Assembly: GCA_964407925.1 (NCBI GenBank)
Contig: CAYOXM010000029.1
Coordinates: 1 to 13,706, forward strand
DNA length: 13,706 nt
From: CAYOXM01 sp964407925
GTDB lineage: Bacteria; Patescibacteriota; Patescibacteriia; SG8-24
Direction: 5' to 3'
The notes under the pieces were generated by a model. That model was not told the origin of the DNA. It did not search any database and was given only the letters and a program-made list of their open reading frames with translations. Below are positions 6,983 to 13,436 of the stretch, piece after piece. Numbering within the stretch: position 1 is the stretch's first letter; the number at the start of each line of letters is the position of its first letter. Both the position numbers and the translations under genes were made by a program.

Positions 6983-7104
6983 TTTTCTCTCTCCTTGCGC
7001 GAATTGTGAGGGAACTTTTGCCGCCTTTTGGCGGGCTCCCCGTGTCTTCGGGAAGCGCCACCACTGTGCGCTTTCTGCCGAAAAAGTCAATGCCCCCGCG
7101 ACTG

Positions 7105-7133
7105 TTGACGGTGGCCTTTTACGGTGCTAATTT
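7105..7133 (+). promoter_or_regulatory. Promoter of miaB
   Basis: TTGACG (7105-7110) and TAATTT (7128-7133) are exactly 17 nt apart. Transcription would start near 7140, leaving a leader of only about 11 nt before the ATG at 7151. Confidence 0.6.
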
Positions 7134-7150
7134 TAGGCGGATTTACGCTT

Positions 7151-8488
7151 ATGCCCGGTGCCAAATACCACCTCATCACCTACGGGTGCCAGATGAACAA
7201 GTCCGACTCCGAACGGGTCGCGTCGCTCTTGGACAGGATGGGCATGAACGAGACTCCCGAGGCGGAGGACGCGGACCTGATTTTGGTGAATTCGTGTTCG
7301 GTGCGGCAGACGGCCGAGGATCGCATCTTCGGGAAGATGCGGGATTTCGCGGCGCTCAAGGAGAAAAACCCGAAACTCATCGTCGGCGTGACCGGTTGCC
7401 TGCCCGGACGCGACCGCGACGGCGTCATCCGCGCCAAGATGCCGACCGCCGACCTGTATTTCCCGATCAAGGATTTGCCGCAGCTGCCGCGCTGGATGGC
7501 GGAACTGAATCCCGACCTCGCGAACACCGCGGACGTCGAGGAGGACTACCTGCGCATCGCGCCGCGCCACGCGAAAGAGAAGCAGGCGTACGTGTCGATT
7601 CAGACGGGCTGCGGGAAGTTCTGCACGTATTGCGTCGTCCCGTTCGCGCGCGGCACGGAGAAGAACCGGCCGGCGTTGGACATCTTGCGCGAGATTCGCG
7701 AGCGCACGACGCAGGGGACCGTGGAAATCACGCTGCTCGGGCAGACGGTCAACTCGTACAAGGCGCCCGACCGCGGGACGTTCGCGGCGGAGAACCCGTA
7801 CAAGGACGATTTCGCGGCGCTCCTGTGGGAGGTGAACCGGATTCCCGGCGTCGAACGCATTCACTACACCGCGCCGCATCCGATTCACATGACCGACGAG
7901 GTCATCGACGCGCTGACGTTACCGAAGCACGTGCGTTACCTGCACCTGCCCGTGCAGTGCGGCAGCGACGAGGTGCTCCGCCGGATGAACCGCCGCTACG
8001 GCCGTCAGTTCTTCATCGACATGATCGCGAAGATCCGCGAGCGCGTGCCGGGCATCGCCATCGGTACGGACATCATCGTCGGGTTCTGCGGCGAGACCGA
8101 GGCGCAGTTCGAGGACACCTACACGCTCTACCAGGCGTGCGACTTCGACATTTCCTATACCGCGATGTACAGCCCGCGCTCCGGTACCGCCGCCTACCGC
8201 GCGTTCAAGGATGACGTGTCGCGGCAGGAGAAAAAACGGCGTTGGCTGCGCCTGCAGGCGCTCATGGAAGAGACGGTGCTCCGCAAGAATCAGGCGTACG
8301 TCGGCCGGGAGGTCGAGGTGCTGGTCGATTCCTGGGATCACGGCGTCGCCTCGGGCAATTCGCGCGAGATGAAATTGACGCGTTTCAACGCCAAGGAGGA
8401 TTTGCGCGGGTCGACCGTGAAGGTGCGCGTGAATAAGGCTTTTGAGTGGATGTTGAGCGGGGATGCGGTTAGCGTGCTAAGGCGGTAA
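7151..8488 (+). CDS. miaB: tRNA-2-methylthio-N6-dimethylallyladenosine synthase MiaB
   Basis: MiaB is a radical SAM methylthiotransferase that converts i6A37 to ms2i6A37 in tRNAs that read codons starting with U. The protein has 445 residues, a normal length. The N-terminal methylthiotransferase domain carries the three cluster cysteines at 13 (YGCQMN), 49 (NSCSV) and 83 (TGCLPG). The radical SAM motif is CGKFCTYC, with Cys 154, 158 and 161, followed by VVPFARG. A TRAM-type RNA-binding domain occupies about the last 65 residues (EVEVLVDSWDHG onward). I chose the ATG at 7151 because the protein aligns from MPGAKYHLITYGCQ; the upstream TTG at 7124 overlaps the promoter. There is no strong SD. 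The stop codon lies inside a long inverted repeat. miaA, the previous step of the same pathway, follows. Confidence 0.96.
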   Translation: MPGAKYHLITYGCQMNKSDSERVASLLDRMGMNETPEAEDADLILVNSCSVRQTAEDRIFGKMRDFAALKEKNPKLIVGVTGCLPGRDRDGVIRAKMPTADLYFPIKDLPQLPRWMAELNPDLANTADVEEDYLRIAPRHAKEKQAYVSIQTGCGKFCTYCVVPFARGTEKNRPALDILREIRERTTQGTVEITLLGQTVNSYKAPDRGTFAAENPYKDDFAALLWEVNRIPGVERIHYTAPHPIHMTDEVIDALTLPKHVRYLHLPVQCGSDEVLRRMNRRYGRQFFIDMIAKIRERVPGIAIGTDIIVGFCGETEAQFEDTYTLYQACDFDISYTAMYSPRSGTAAYRAFKDDVSRQEKKRRWLRLQALMEETVLRKNQAYVGREVEVLVDSWDHGVASGNSREMKLTRFNAKEDLRGSTVKVRVNKAFEWMLSGDAVSVLRR

Positions 8489-8605
8489 CCCCGTGGCCGG
8501 CGCATCGCGTCGTTGCGGGGCCCCTGTTCACGCCTCACCGTACGTCGAGTACGCCTCGGCGCAAACTTTCCCCGCGCCTAGCGCTGCATCCGGCCACGGG
8601 GTTAC
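8485..8605. repeat. Structured element with a perfect 16-bp outer stem between miaB and miaA
   Basis: Arms 8485-8500 and 8590-8605 are perfectly complementary (GTAACCCCGTGGCCGG and its reverse complement). The stem continues imperfectly inward, with GCGGGG near 8515-8520 pairing with CCCCGC near 8570-8575. At the apex CGTAC and GTACG flank a 5-nt loop, and ACGCCTC occurs twice. The left arm contains the miaB stop codon (8486-8488). The right arm ends 8 nt before the miaA ATG. I see no target-site duplication. It could be a transcript-level structure or a dispersed repeat. Confidence 0.75.
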
Positions 8606-8613
8606 GTACCAAT

Positions 8614-9558
8614 ATGAAAGTAAAACAATCCCTGCCTAAGCTGATCGCCGTCGTCGGGCCGACCGCGAGCGGCAAGACCGACCTCGCCGTCGCGCTTGCG
8701 AAGAAGTTCAAGGGCGAGATCATCTCCGCCGACTCGCGGCAGTTTTATCGCGGGGCGGAAATCGGGTCGGACGTCATTCCGGGGAAGTGGGTGATGAAAT
8801 GGGGGAGGCGGACGTATGTGGCGAAGGGCGTGCCGCACTATCTTCTTGGCTTCCTGCCCCCGTCGAAGACTTTTACCGCCGCCCAGTTCAAGGATCACGT
8901 CATACGCATCAGTCGCGACATCGCGAAACGCGGGCACATCCCCATCCTCGCCGGCGGGACGGGACTGTTCATCCGTACGGTCGTCGATAACTTCACCATC
9001 CCCGAAGTCCCGCCGAATGCGGCCTTCCGGAAGCGGATGGAGAAGAAGACGACCTTCGCCCTCTATGCCGAGCTTAAGAAGAAAGACCCCGTGTACGCCG
9101 CACGCATCCCGGAGAACAACCGGCGGTACGCCATTCGCGCCCTTGAGGTCATCGCCGCGACCGGTAAGCCGTTCTCCGAGGCGCAAAAGACCGGCGAACC
9201 GCTCTTCGACGTCCTCCAGATCGGCATTAGGCGTCCGCGCGAGGAGATGTACCGTCGTATCGACGCCCGCGTGGGCGTGCAAATGAAGCGGGGACTCTTA
9301 AAAGAGGCGCAGAAGCTCGGGAGGCGTCACGGTTGGAGCGTTCCCGCGATGACCGGGCTCGGCCATCGCCAGCTCGGGCTGTATCTGACAGGAAAAGTCT
9401 CACTTGAAGAGGCTGTCGCGCTCATAAAACGCGACACGAGGCACTACGCCAAGCGCCAAATGACGTGGTTTCGGCGCGATAAGCGCATCATTTGGGTTAA
9501 AAGTGATGCCGAAGCCGTAAGGCTCACGAAAAAGTTTTTTGGGCGGAAAAAGGGGTGA
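8614..9558 (+). CDS. miaA: tRNA dimethylallyltransferase MiaA
   Basis: MiaA transfers a dimethylallyl group from DMAPP to A37 of tRNA, making the i6A37 that MiaB then methylthiolates. The 314 residues are a normal family length. Visible motifs are the P-loop GPTASGKT (15-22), DSRQFYRG (40-47) where Asp acts in catalysis, GGTGLF (114-119), and the C-terminal region with TGLGHRQLGLYLTGKVSLEE and RHYAKRQMTWFRRD that is typical of the family. The ATG at 8614 aligns with family starts. The only purine-rich stretch upstream (GGGG at 8598-8601) lies in the right arm of the inverted repeat, so ribosome access could depend on that structure. It ends with TGA and an intrinsic terminator follows. Confidence 0.95.
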   Translation: MKVKQSLPKLIAVVGPTASGKTDLAVALAKKFKGEIISADSRQFYRGAEIGSDVIPGKWVMKWGRRTYVAKGVPHYLLGFLPPSKTFTAAQFKDHVIRISRDIAKRGHIPILAGGTGLFIRTVVDNFTIPEVPPNAAFRKRMEKKTTFALYAELKKKDPVYAARIPENNRRYAIRALEVIAATGKPFSEAQKTGEPLFDVLQIGIRRPREEMYRRIDARVGVQMKRGLLKEAQKLGRRHGWSVPAMTGLGHRQLGLYLTGKVSLEEAVALIKRDTRHYAKRQMTWFRRDKRIIWVKSDAEAVRLTKKFFGRKKG

Positions 9559-9581
9559 ATCAGTGGATAACGGCAAAAATG

Positions 9582-9610
9582 AAAAAACCGCTCAATGGAG
9601 CGTATTTTTT
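9582..9610 (+). terminator. Intrinsic terminator of miaA
   Basis: CGCTC (9589-9593) pairs with GAGCG (9598-9602) around a 4-nt loop. An A-run (9582-9587) faces a T-run (9605-9610). It lies about 25 nt after the miaA stop. Confidence 0.75.
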
Positions 9611-9661
9611 GCGTTTTGTCGTCGAAAAACCGAGTAAAACCCTCGCCTTATTTCCGCTTAT

Positions 9662-9671
9662 TTGCTATACT
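9662..9671 (+). promoter_or_regulatory. Extended -10 promoter of the DUF5679 gene
   Basis: TTGCTATACT contains an extended -10 motif (TGC followed by TATACT at 9666-9671). No -35 box is recognisable at the right distance. Transcription would begin near 9678, about 22 nt before the start codon. Confidence 0.55.
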
Positions 9672-9700
9672 TCTTGCAGAACTCTTAACCATCACTATCT

Positions 9701-9877
9701 ATGGCCGAAGCGGTCATCGGATACTGCGTCAAGTGCAAGGAGAAGCGCGAGATGAAGGACGCGAACCAGATCGAGATGCCGGCGAAAGGCGGCGGCACTC
9801 GCCCTGCCATGAAGGGCACCTGCAGCGTTTGCGGGACCGGCATGTTCAAGATTCTTCCCAAGTCGGCGGCCAAGTAA
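9701..9877 (+). CDS. DUF5679-type zinc-ribbon protein, 58 residues
   Basis: This very small protein begins MAEAVIGYCVKCKEKREMKD and holds two Cys pairs, C9-x-x-C12 (CVKC) and C41-x-x-C44 (CSVC), expected to bind one zinc ion. The pattern YCVKCKEKREM, then a basic Gly-rich turn with RPAMKGTC, then VCGTGMFKI matches the DUF5679 family as I know it from Patescibacteria, Chloroflexota and other bacteria. The family's molecular role is unknown to me; zinc ribbons of this size often bind nucleic acid or ribosomes, which is inference here. Start: the ATG at 9701, without an SD. It has its own promoter and a strong terminator, so it is a single-gene transcript. Confidence 0.9.
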   Translation: MAEAVIGYCVKCKEKREMKDANQIEMPAKGGGTRPAMKGTCSVCGTGMFKILPKSAAK

Positions 9878-9891
9878 GCCGTCGGAAGACG

Positions 9892-9926
9892 AAAAATTCC
9901 GCCATAACGGCGGAATTTTTCTTTTG
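9892..9926 (+). terminator. Intrinsic terminator of the DUF5679 gene
   Basis: A perfect 12-bp stem (9892-9903 with 9909-9920) has a 5-nt loop and ends in TTTTT, then CTTTT. It starts 14 nt after the stop codon. Confidence 0.92.
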
Positions 9927-9949
9927 TACGCGACATTTCCACGGTTATC

Positions 9950-10180
9950 GTGTCAAAGCCGGCCGCGGAATGGTCCGCCCCGTGCGGACCGGGGTAATTG
10001 GTCCGCAGGGGCTGCCCTTCCGCGGCCTCCGCCCTCGCCGCTCGTCGCTCCGCACTCGATGATGGGGGATGGAAATCCGACCTCCGGCCCATGCGTCGCC
10101 ATTGATGCCTCGTCGGGTCGGATTTCTCGAAGCATCTCTAACCTCGGCTCCGAACCCGGCCGCTAGAAGGATGATAAGAG
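9950..10180. repeat. GC-rich structured gene-free stretch
   Basis: I find no credible gene in these roughly 230 nt; open frames exist on both strands but have biased, low-complexity translations and no SD. Structure is clear: GGCCGCGGAA (near 9961-9970) pairs with TTCCGCGGCC (near 10018-10027) and encloses GGTCCGC and GCGGACC, with a second GGTCCGC copy offering an alternative pairing. A second long hairpin pairs 10072-10082 with 10116-10126 (GAAATCCGACC with GGTCGGATTTC). Role unknown. Confidence 0.55.
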
Positions 10181-10190
10181 GGGGTGACAA

Positions 10191-10229
10191 AAACCGCCCG
10201 TCGACAGGGCGGTTTCATATTTTCTTTTT
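10191..10229. terminator. Bidirectional intrinsic terminator
   Basis: A perfect 9-bp stem (10191-10199 with 10207-10215) has a 7-nt loop. The plus strand is followed by a T-rich tail (CATATTTTCTTTTT) and the minus strand by five T counting the stem end. It probably serves gatB on the minus strand, 115 nt beyond its stop, and blocks plus-strand readthrough. Confidence 0.7.
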
Positions 10230-10256
10230 AGCCGAGCGGAGCCGTTTAGCCGAGCG
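10227..10256. repeat. 12-nt direct repeat
   Basis: TTTAGCCGAGCG occurs at 10227-10238 and 10245-10256, 18 nt apart start to start, with GAGCCG between. It lies between the terminator and the gatB-proximal hairpin. Confidence 0.6.
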
Positions 10257-10269
10257 CGGAGGCCGCGCC

Positions 10270-10317
10270 GGGCGTTCCGCAAGGCGACCGTTTCCGCAGG
10301 TCGCCGGCGGAATGCCC
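10270..10317. repeat. Long hairpin directly downstream of gatB
   Basis: 10270-10280 pairs with 10307-10317 (11 bp, one G-T wobble), continuing after a small internal loop as GGCGACC (10283-10289) with GGTCGCC (10299-10305). There is no T-run on the minus strand, so it is not a standard terminator by itself. It could stabilise the gatB mRNA end or belong to the larger structured region 9950-10330. Confidence 0.6.
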
Positions 10318-10330
10318 AGGCAGGCCGGCT

Positions 10331-11866
10331 TCAGACGAGCTTCTTCAGCTGTTCTTCGATAAGCGTCCTTGCCGCCTCCGGCGGCGCTTTGCCTCGGGTC
10401 GCCCGCATCACCTGGCCGACGAGGAACTGCGCAGCGTTCGTCTTGCCCGCCTTCCAGTCTTCCACGACTTTGGGATTTGCCGCGATGACGTCCTTCACCG
10501 CCTTTTCGAGCTCGCCGGTGTCTTCGATGGCGCCGAGGTTCTTTTCCTGCTTGATGACCGAGGGATCCGCGCCCGAGAGCGCCATCTCCGTCAGGATGAC
10601 GAGCGCGTTCGGGCCGGTGACCTCCTTCTTATGGACCATCGCCAGCAGTTCGGCGAAGTTCTCGGGGGTGATCTTGAGCGTGCGGATGTCGATCTTGTGC
10701 TCGGTCATCACGCCGCCGAGCTTCGAGAGGATCCAACCGGAGGCGAGCTTGGCATACTGCTCCTTGCAGGCGTCCCAATGCGCCTCGCCGTCGCCGGAGG
10801 AGCGGACCCATTCCTGGAGCTCGGACATCACCTTCTCGGCGTAGTCGCCGAGTTCCTTGTCCTCGACGAGCGTCCGGCTGTCGGCTTCCGTAAATTTGTA
10901 CTCTTCCATGAACCGGCGGCGGCGCGCTTCGGGGAGTTCGGGAATCCGCCCGCGGAGCGCCTCGGCCATCTCGTGGAGCATGAGCGGCGGGAGGTCGGGT
11001 TCGGGGAAGTAACGGTAGTCGGCGGCGTCCTCCTTGGATCGCTGTTCGACGGTAAGGCCGCGGACGTCGTCCCATCCGCGGGTGGTCGAAATCATCGGCG
11101 GTTTGCCGTCGAGCCAGAGCTTGGTCTGGCGCTTGATTTCGTATTCGAGCGCGCGCTCCACCGAGCGGAACGAGTTGATGTTCTTCACCTCGGTCTTCGG
11201 GTTGAGGCGCGTCTTCCACTCCTCGTTCGCCGGATCCTCCGCTATTTCGCGGAGCGAGACGTTGGCATCGCAGCGAAGGTGTCCTTTTTCCATGTCCGCG
11301 TCAGACACGCCGATGTAGCGCATGATGAGGCGGAGTTCCTGGAGGAACGCCTTTGCCTCGGCCGGCGTCCGCATGTCCGGTTCGGTGACGATCTCGATGA
11401 GCGGCGTGCCGCCGCGGTTGAAGTCGACGAAACTCGACGAGCCGTCGTCGGCATGGACCAGTTTGGCGGCGTCCTCTTCGAGGTGCGCGCGGTGGATGCG
11501 GACGGTGACGTCACGCCGCTCGCCGCTGCCGGCGGGAACGCTGACGGTCACGGAGCCGTCGCGGACGACGGGAAGGTCGAACTGCGAAATCTGGTAGCCC
11601 TTCGGAAGGTCGGGATAGAAGTACTGCTTGCGGTCGAACTTGGAGAATTCGGTGATCTTGCTCCCGAGCGCGAGGCCGACCATCACGCCGAATTCCACGG
11701 CCTTCGCGTTGATGACCGGGAGCGTCCCCGGCTGGCCGAGGCAGACGGGGCAGACCGTCATGTTGGGCGCCTCGTATTCGCCGCGGTTCGAACAGCGGCA
11801 GAACATCTTGGTCTTCGTCTTCAGTTGGACGTGGATTTCGAGGCCGATGACGGATTCGAATTTCAT
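10331..11866 (-). CDS. gatB: Aspartyl/glutamyl-tRNA(Asn/Gln) amidotransferase subunit B
   Basis: GatB is the subunit of the GatCAB complex that binds and activates misacylated Glu-tRNA-Gln or Asp-tRNA-Asn before amidation. The 511 residues start ESVIGLEIHVQLKTKTK, with Cys 23, 25, 39 and 42 (FCRCSN and VCPVCLG) forming the zinc site. The core shows FDRKQYFYPDLPKGYQISQF and further on a DADMEKGHLRCDANVS block, both hallmarks. The C-terminal YqeY-like tail domain ends VGQVMRATRGKAPPEAAR. The ATG at 11866 matches the family start exactly; the SD is weak. gatA and gatC are not adjacent in this window. A terminator-like hairpin separates it from the membrane protein gene upstream, so it may have its own weak promoter (TTGTAA at 11926-11931 and CACAAT at 11903-11908, 17 nt apart). 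Confidence 0.97.
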   Translation of the reverse strand: MKFESVIGLEIHVQLKTKTKMFCRCSNRGEYEAPNMTVCPVCLGQPGTLPVINAKAVEFGVMVGLALGSKITEFSKFDRKQYFYPDLPKGYQISQFDLPVVRDGSVTVSVPAGSGERRDVTVRIHRAHLEEDAAKLVHADDGSSSFVDFNRGGTPLIEIVTEPDMRTPAEAKAFLQELRLIMRYIGVSDADMEKGHLRCDANVSLREIAEDPANEEWKTRLNPKTEVKNINSFRSVERALEYEIKRQTKLWLDGKPPMISTTRGWDDVRGLTVEQRSKEDAADYRYFPEPDLPPLMLHEMAEALRGRIPELPEARRRRFMEEYKFTEADSRTLVEDKELGDYAEKVMSELQEWVRSSGDGEAHWDACKEQYAKLASGWILSKLGGVMTEHKIDIRTLKITPENFAELLAMVHKKEVTGPNALVILTEMALSGADPSVIKQEKNLGAIEDTGELEKAVKDVIAANPKVVEDWKAGKTNAAQFLVGQVMRATRGKAPPEAARTLIEEQLKKLV

Positions 11867-11877
11867 ATTCCGGAGGC

Positions 11878-11905
11878 AAAACGAAATGCGGGTTCACCCC
11901 GCATT
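11878..11905 (-). terminator. Terminator-like hairpin after the membrane protein gene
   Basis: A perfect 8-bp stem (11885-11892 with 11898-11905) has a 5-nt loop and is followed on the minus strand by a short T-rich stretch (TCGTTTT). It lies 29 nt after the stop of the upstream gene and within the gatB leader, so it may be leaky. Confidence 0.6.
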
Positions 11906-11934
11906 GTGCGTCCTTGAGCGGTTTTTTACAAGGT

Positions 11935-12699
11935 TTACGCGGTCCTCTTGAGGTCGTACCAGAGGACGAGGTCGGCGCCCAGGAAGAGGGGAATCGCGAA
12001 GCCGTTAATGACGTTGGGAACGACCATGGTGATGAGCGTATGAGTGTTCGAGAGTTCGCCGATGTCCGGCTGGTTGCCGAAGAACAGGCCGGGGTCGCCG
12101 AGAGCCGCGCCGAACAGCAGGTAGGCGAGCGCTGTGGCGAAGGCCGCGGCGACATAGAAGAACAGGCCGGGAACGACGATTCGGGCGAAGACGGCCCACC
12201 ACCTGCCCGATGAGAGCTTCTTGCTGGCCGCGAGCGCCGCGGTTCCGCGGACGTCGTCGACGACGACGTACGCCTGGCTGAAGCGGTACCAGACGAGGAA
12301 GACGAGAATCGGGACGATGAGCAGGATGATGCCGAGCAGGTACATCAGTCCGACGAGGATGGAGACCCAGATGACCGGAAAGACCTTGTGCAACCCGACC
12401 GAGAGCATCTCCTTGAGGTCGGTTTTTTTGCCGCGGAGGGCCTTCGCGGTGAAATCGAGCATCGACGTCGTGATCACCGCGACGGTGAAGAAGATCGGCA
12501 AGGAGAGGAGCCCGAGCAGCGTCACGCGCAGGTAGCGGTCGTCGATGACCGTCTTGAGGAGCACGGAGAACGCCCATTGAATGACGCTGAGGAGCGCGAT
12601 CCAGACGACGAATTCCGCGTAAATCCGGACATGCTTCCGGAAATTCAGCCACGATTCGACGATGATGTCGCCGGGGGCGATAAGTTGACCTTGAGCCAT
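11935..12699 (-). CDS. Multi-pass membrane protein (DUF975/GPDPase membrane domain-like)
   Basis: 254 residues from the ATG at 12699. After a soluble start (MAQGQLIAPGDIIVESWLNF) come about six hydrophobic spans: near 27-53, 60-85, 106-140 (probably two), 165-200 and 215-240. The segment VWYRFSQAYVVVDDVRGTAA, then ALAASKKLSSGRWWAVF, resembles the conserved core of poorly understood membrane families such as DUF975 and the membrane domain of some glycerophosphodiester phosphodiesterases (a short amphipathic span, then G..AL..S..L..GRWW). That resemblance is from memory and weak. No catalytic motif is visible. The frame extends to 12717, but the promoter's -10 box lies at 12708-12713, so the ATG at 12699 is the likely start, almost at the first transcribed base. 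Substrate and role unknown. Confidence 0.85.
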   Translation of the reverse strand: MAQGQLIAPGDIIVESWLNFRKHVRIYAEFVVWIALLSVIQWAFSVLLKTVIDDRYLRVTLLGLLSLPIFFTVAVITTSMLDFTAKALRGKKTDLKEMLSVGLHKVFPVIWVSILVGLMYLLGIILLIVPILVFLVWYRFSQAYVVVDDVRGTAALAASKKLSSGRWWAVFARIVVPGLFFYVAAAFATALAYLLFGAALGDPGLFFGNQPDIGELSNTHTLITMVVPNVINGFAIPLFLGADLVLWYDLKRTA

Positions 12700-12707
12700 A
12701 TGCGGGG

Positions 12708-12716
12708 AGTATAGCA
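12708..12716 (-). promoter_or_regulatory. Extended -10 promoter; transcript probably leaderless
   Basis: On the minus strand TGCTATACT is an extended -10 motif (TATACT at 12708-12713). Only 8 nt separate it from the ATG at 12699, so transcription should begin within about two bases of the start codon. There is no SD. Confidence 0.55.
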
Positions 12717-12720
12717 TAAG

Positions 12721-12746
12721 AAAAGACCCCCGGGGTAGCGGGGGTC
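12721..12746 (-). terminator. Intrinsic terminator of tmk
   Basis: A perfect 8-bp GC stem (12725-12732 with 12739-12746) has a 6-nt loop and is followed on the minus strand by TTTTCTTA. It starts 8 nt after the tmk stop. Confidence 0.88.
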
Positions 12747-12753
12747 CTGAGGG

Positions 12754-13410
12754 TCAGGCGAGGAGCGTCGCGATGGCCGCCCAGACCTTTTCGTGGACTT
12801 CGGGGATGGAGAGCAGGCGCTCGCCGTCCATGCATTCCACGGCGACGAAGCCGGGGAAGGTCGCCGCGATTTCGCGGTACGTCCGCTCTGCCTGTTCGAG
12901 GTGGGCGAGGTTCTCGTGCTCGTCCTTGGCGAGTCCGCGCTTCTCGATGAGCGAGAGCGAGATTTTCGCCGGGACGTGCAGGATGACGTTCACGTCGGGC
13001 CGCGGGATGGCGAAGAGCCCGAATTCGAGCTCGTCGTTCCAACGGTAGAACGCCGCGCGTTCCTCCGCGCGCCGCTCCTTGGAGCCCTGATGGCCCATGT
13101 TGGAGGCGACGTAGCGGTTCGCGACGACGATCTTGCCCTCGGCGAGCCAGGCGCGGATGCGCGGGGCCGCCGTGTAGCGGTCGACGGCGTAGAGGATCGA
13201 CGCGCGCTTCGCGCCGACTTCCTCGGGCGGGCCGAATTCGCCTTTCAGGTACTGCTTCACGACGGCGCCGGCGTGGGTCTCGTACTGCGGAAACGCGATG
13301 GTCTCCACGGTACGGCCTTCCTTGCGGAGCCGTTCGACGAGCAGATTGGACTGCTCGGTCTTACCCGAACCGTCCGTGCCCTCGATGACCAGAAATACTC
13401 CTTTTGGCAT
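12754..13410 (-). CDS. tmk: Thymidylate kinase (dTMP kinase)
   Basis: It phosphorylates dTMP to dTDP with ATP, an essential step for dTTP supply. The ATG at 13410 follows a full SD (AAAGGAGG, 13416-13423) 5 nt away, giving 218 residues; the in-frame start at 13440 is not used. Visible are the P-loop GTDGSGKT (11-18), FPQYET, where an F-P motif binds dTMP, the DRY motif (77-79, AVDRYTAA), NRYVASNMGHQG (98-109) and a lid with KRGLAKDEHE (157-166). A 26-nt gap separates it from thyX upstream, whose product makes dTMP, so the two are probably cotranscribed. The SD sits in the loop of a small potential hairpin. Confidence 0.93.
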   Translation of the reverse strand: MPKGVFLVIEGTDGSGKTEQSNLLVERLRKEGRTVETIAFPQYETHAGAVVKQYLKGEFGPPEEVGAKRASILYAVDRYTAAPRIRAWLAEGKIVVANRYVASNMGHQGSKERRAEERAAFYRWNDELEFGLFAIPRPDVNVILHVPAKISLSLIEKRGLAKDEHENLAHLEQAERTYREIAATFPGFVAVECMDGERLLSIPEVHEKVWAAIATLLA

Positions 13411-13411
13411 A

Positions 13412-13429
13412 CGTTCCTCCTTTGGAACG
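13412..13429 (-). promoter_or_regulatory. SD of tmk within a small inverted repeat
   Basis: CGTTCC (13412-13417) and GGAACG (13424-13429) form a 6-bp stem. In the mRNA most of the SD (AAAGGA) lies in the 6-nt loop and its last GG in the stem. The SD fixes the tmk start at 13410. Confidence 0.5.
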
Positions 13430-13436
13430 AACAAAA

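Noticed and set aside
8485..8605. Integron attC site
   Set aside because: The size would fit, but the RYYYAAC and GTTRRRY core boxes are not at the ends, the outer stem is perfectly paired without the extrahelical bases of attC, and no integrase is nearby.
10140..10170. tRNA T-arm-like string (TCCGAACCCGG)
   Set aside because: No matching acceptor stem, anticodon arm or D-arm surrounds it.
9685..10362. Small proteins on either strand between the DUF5679 gene and gatB
   Set aside because: The frames lack SDs, run through stems and terminators, and give Arg/Pro/Gly-rich translations without folds I recognise.
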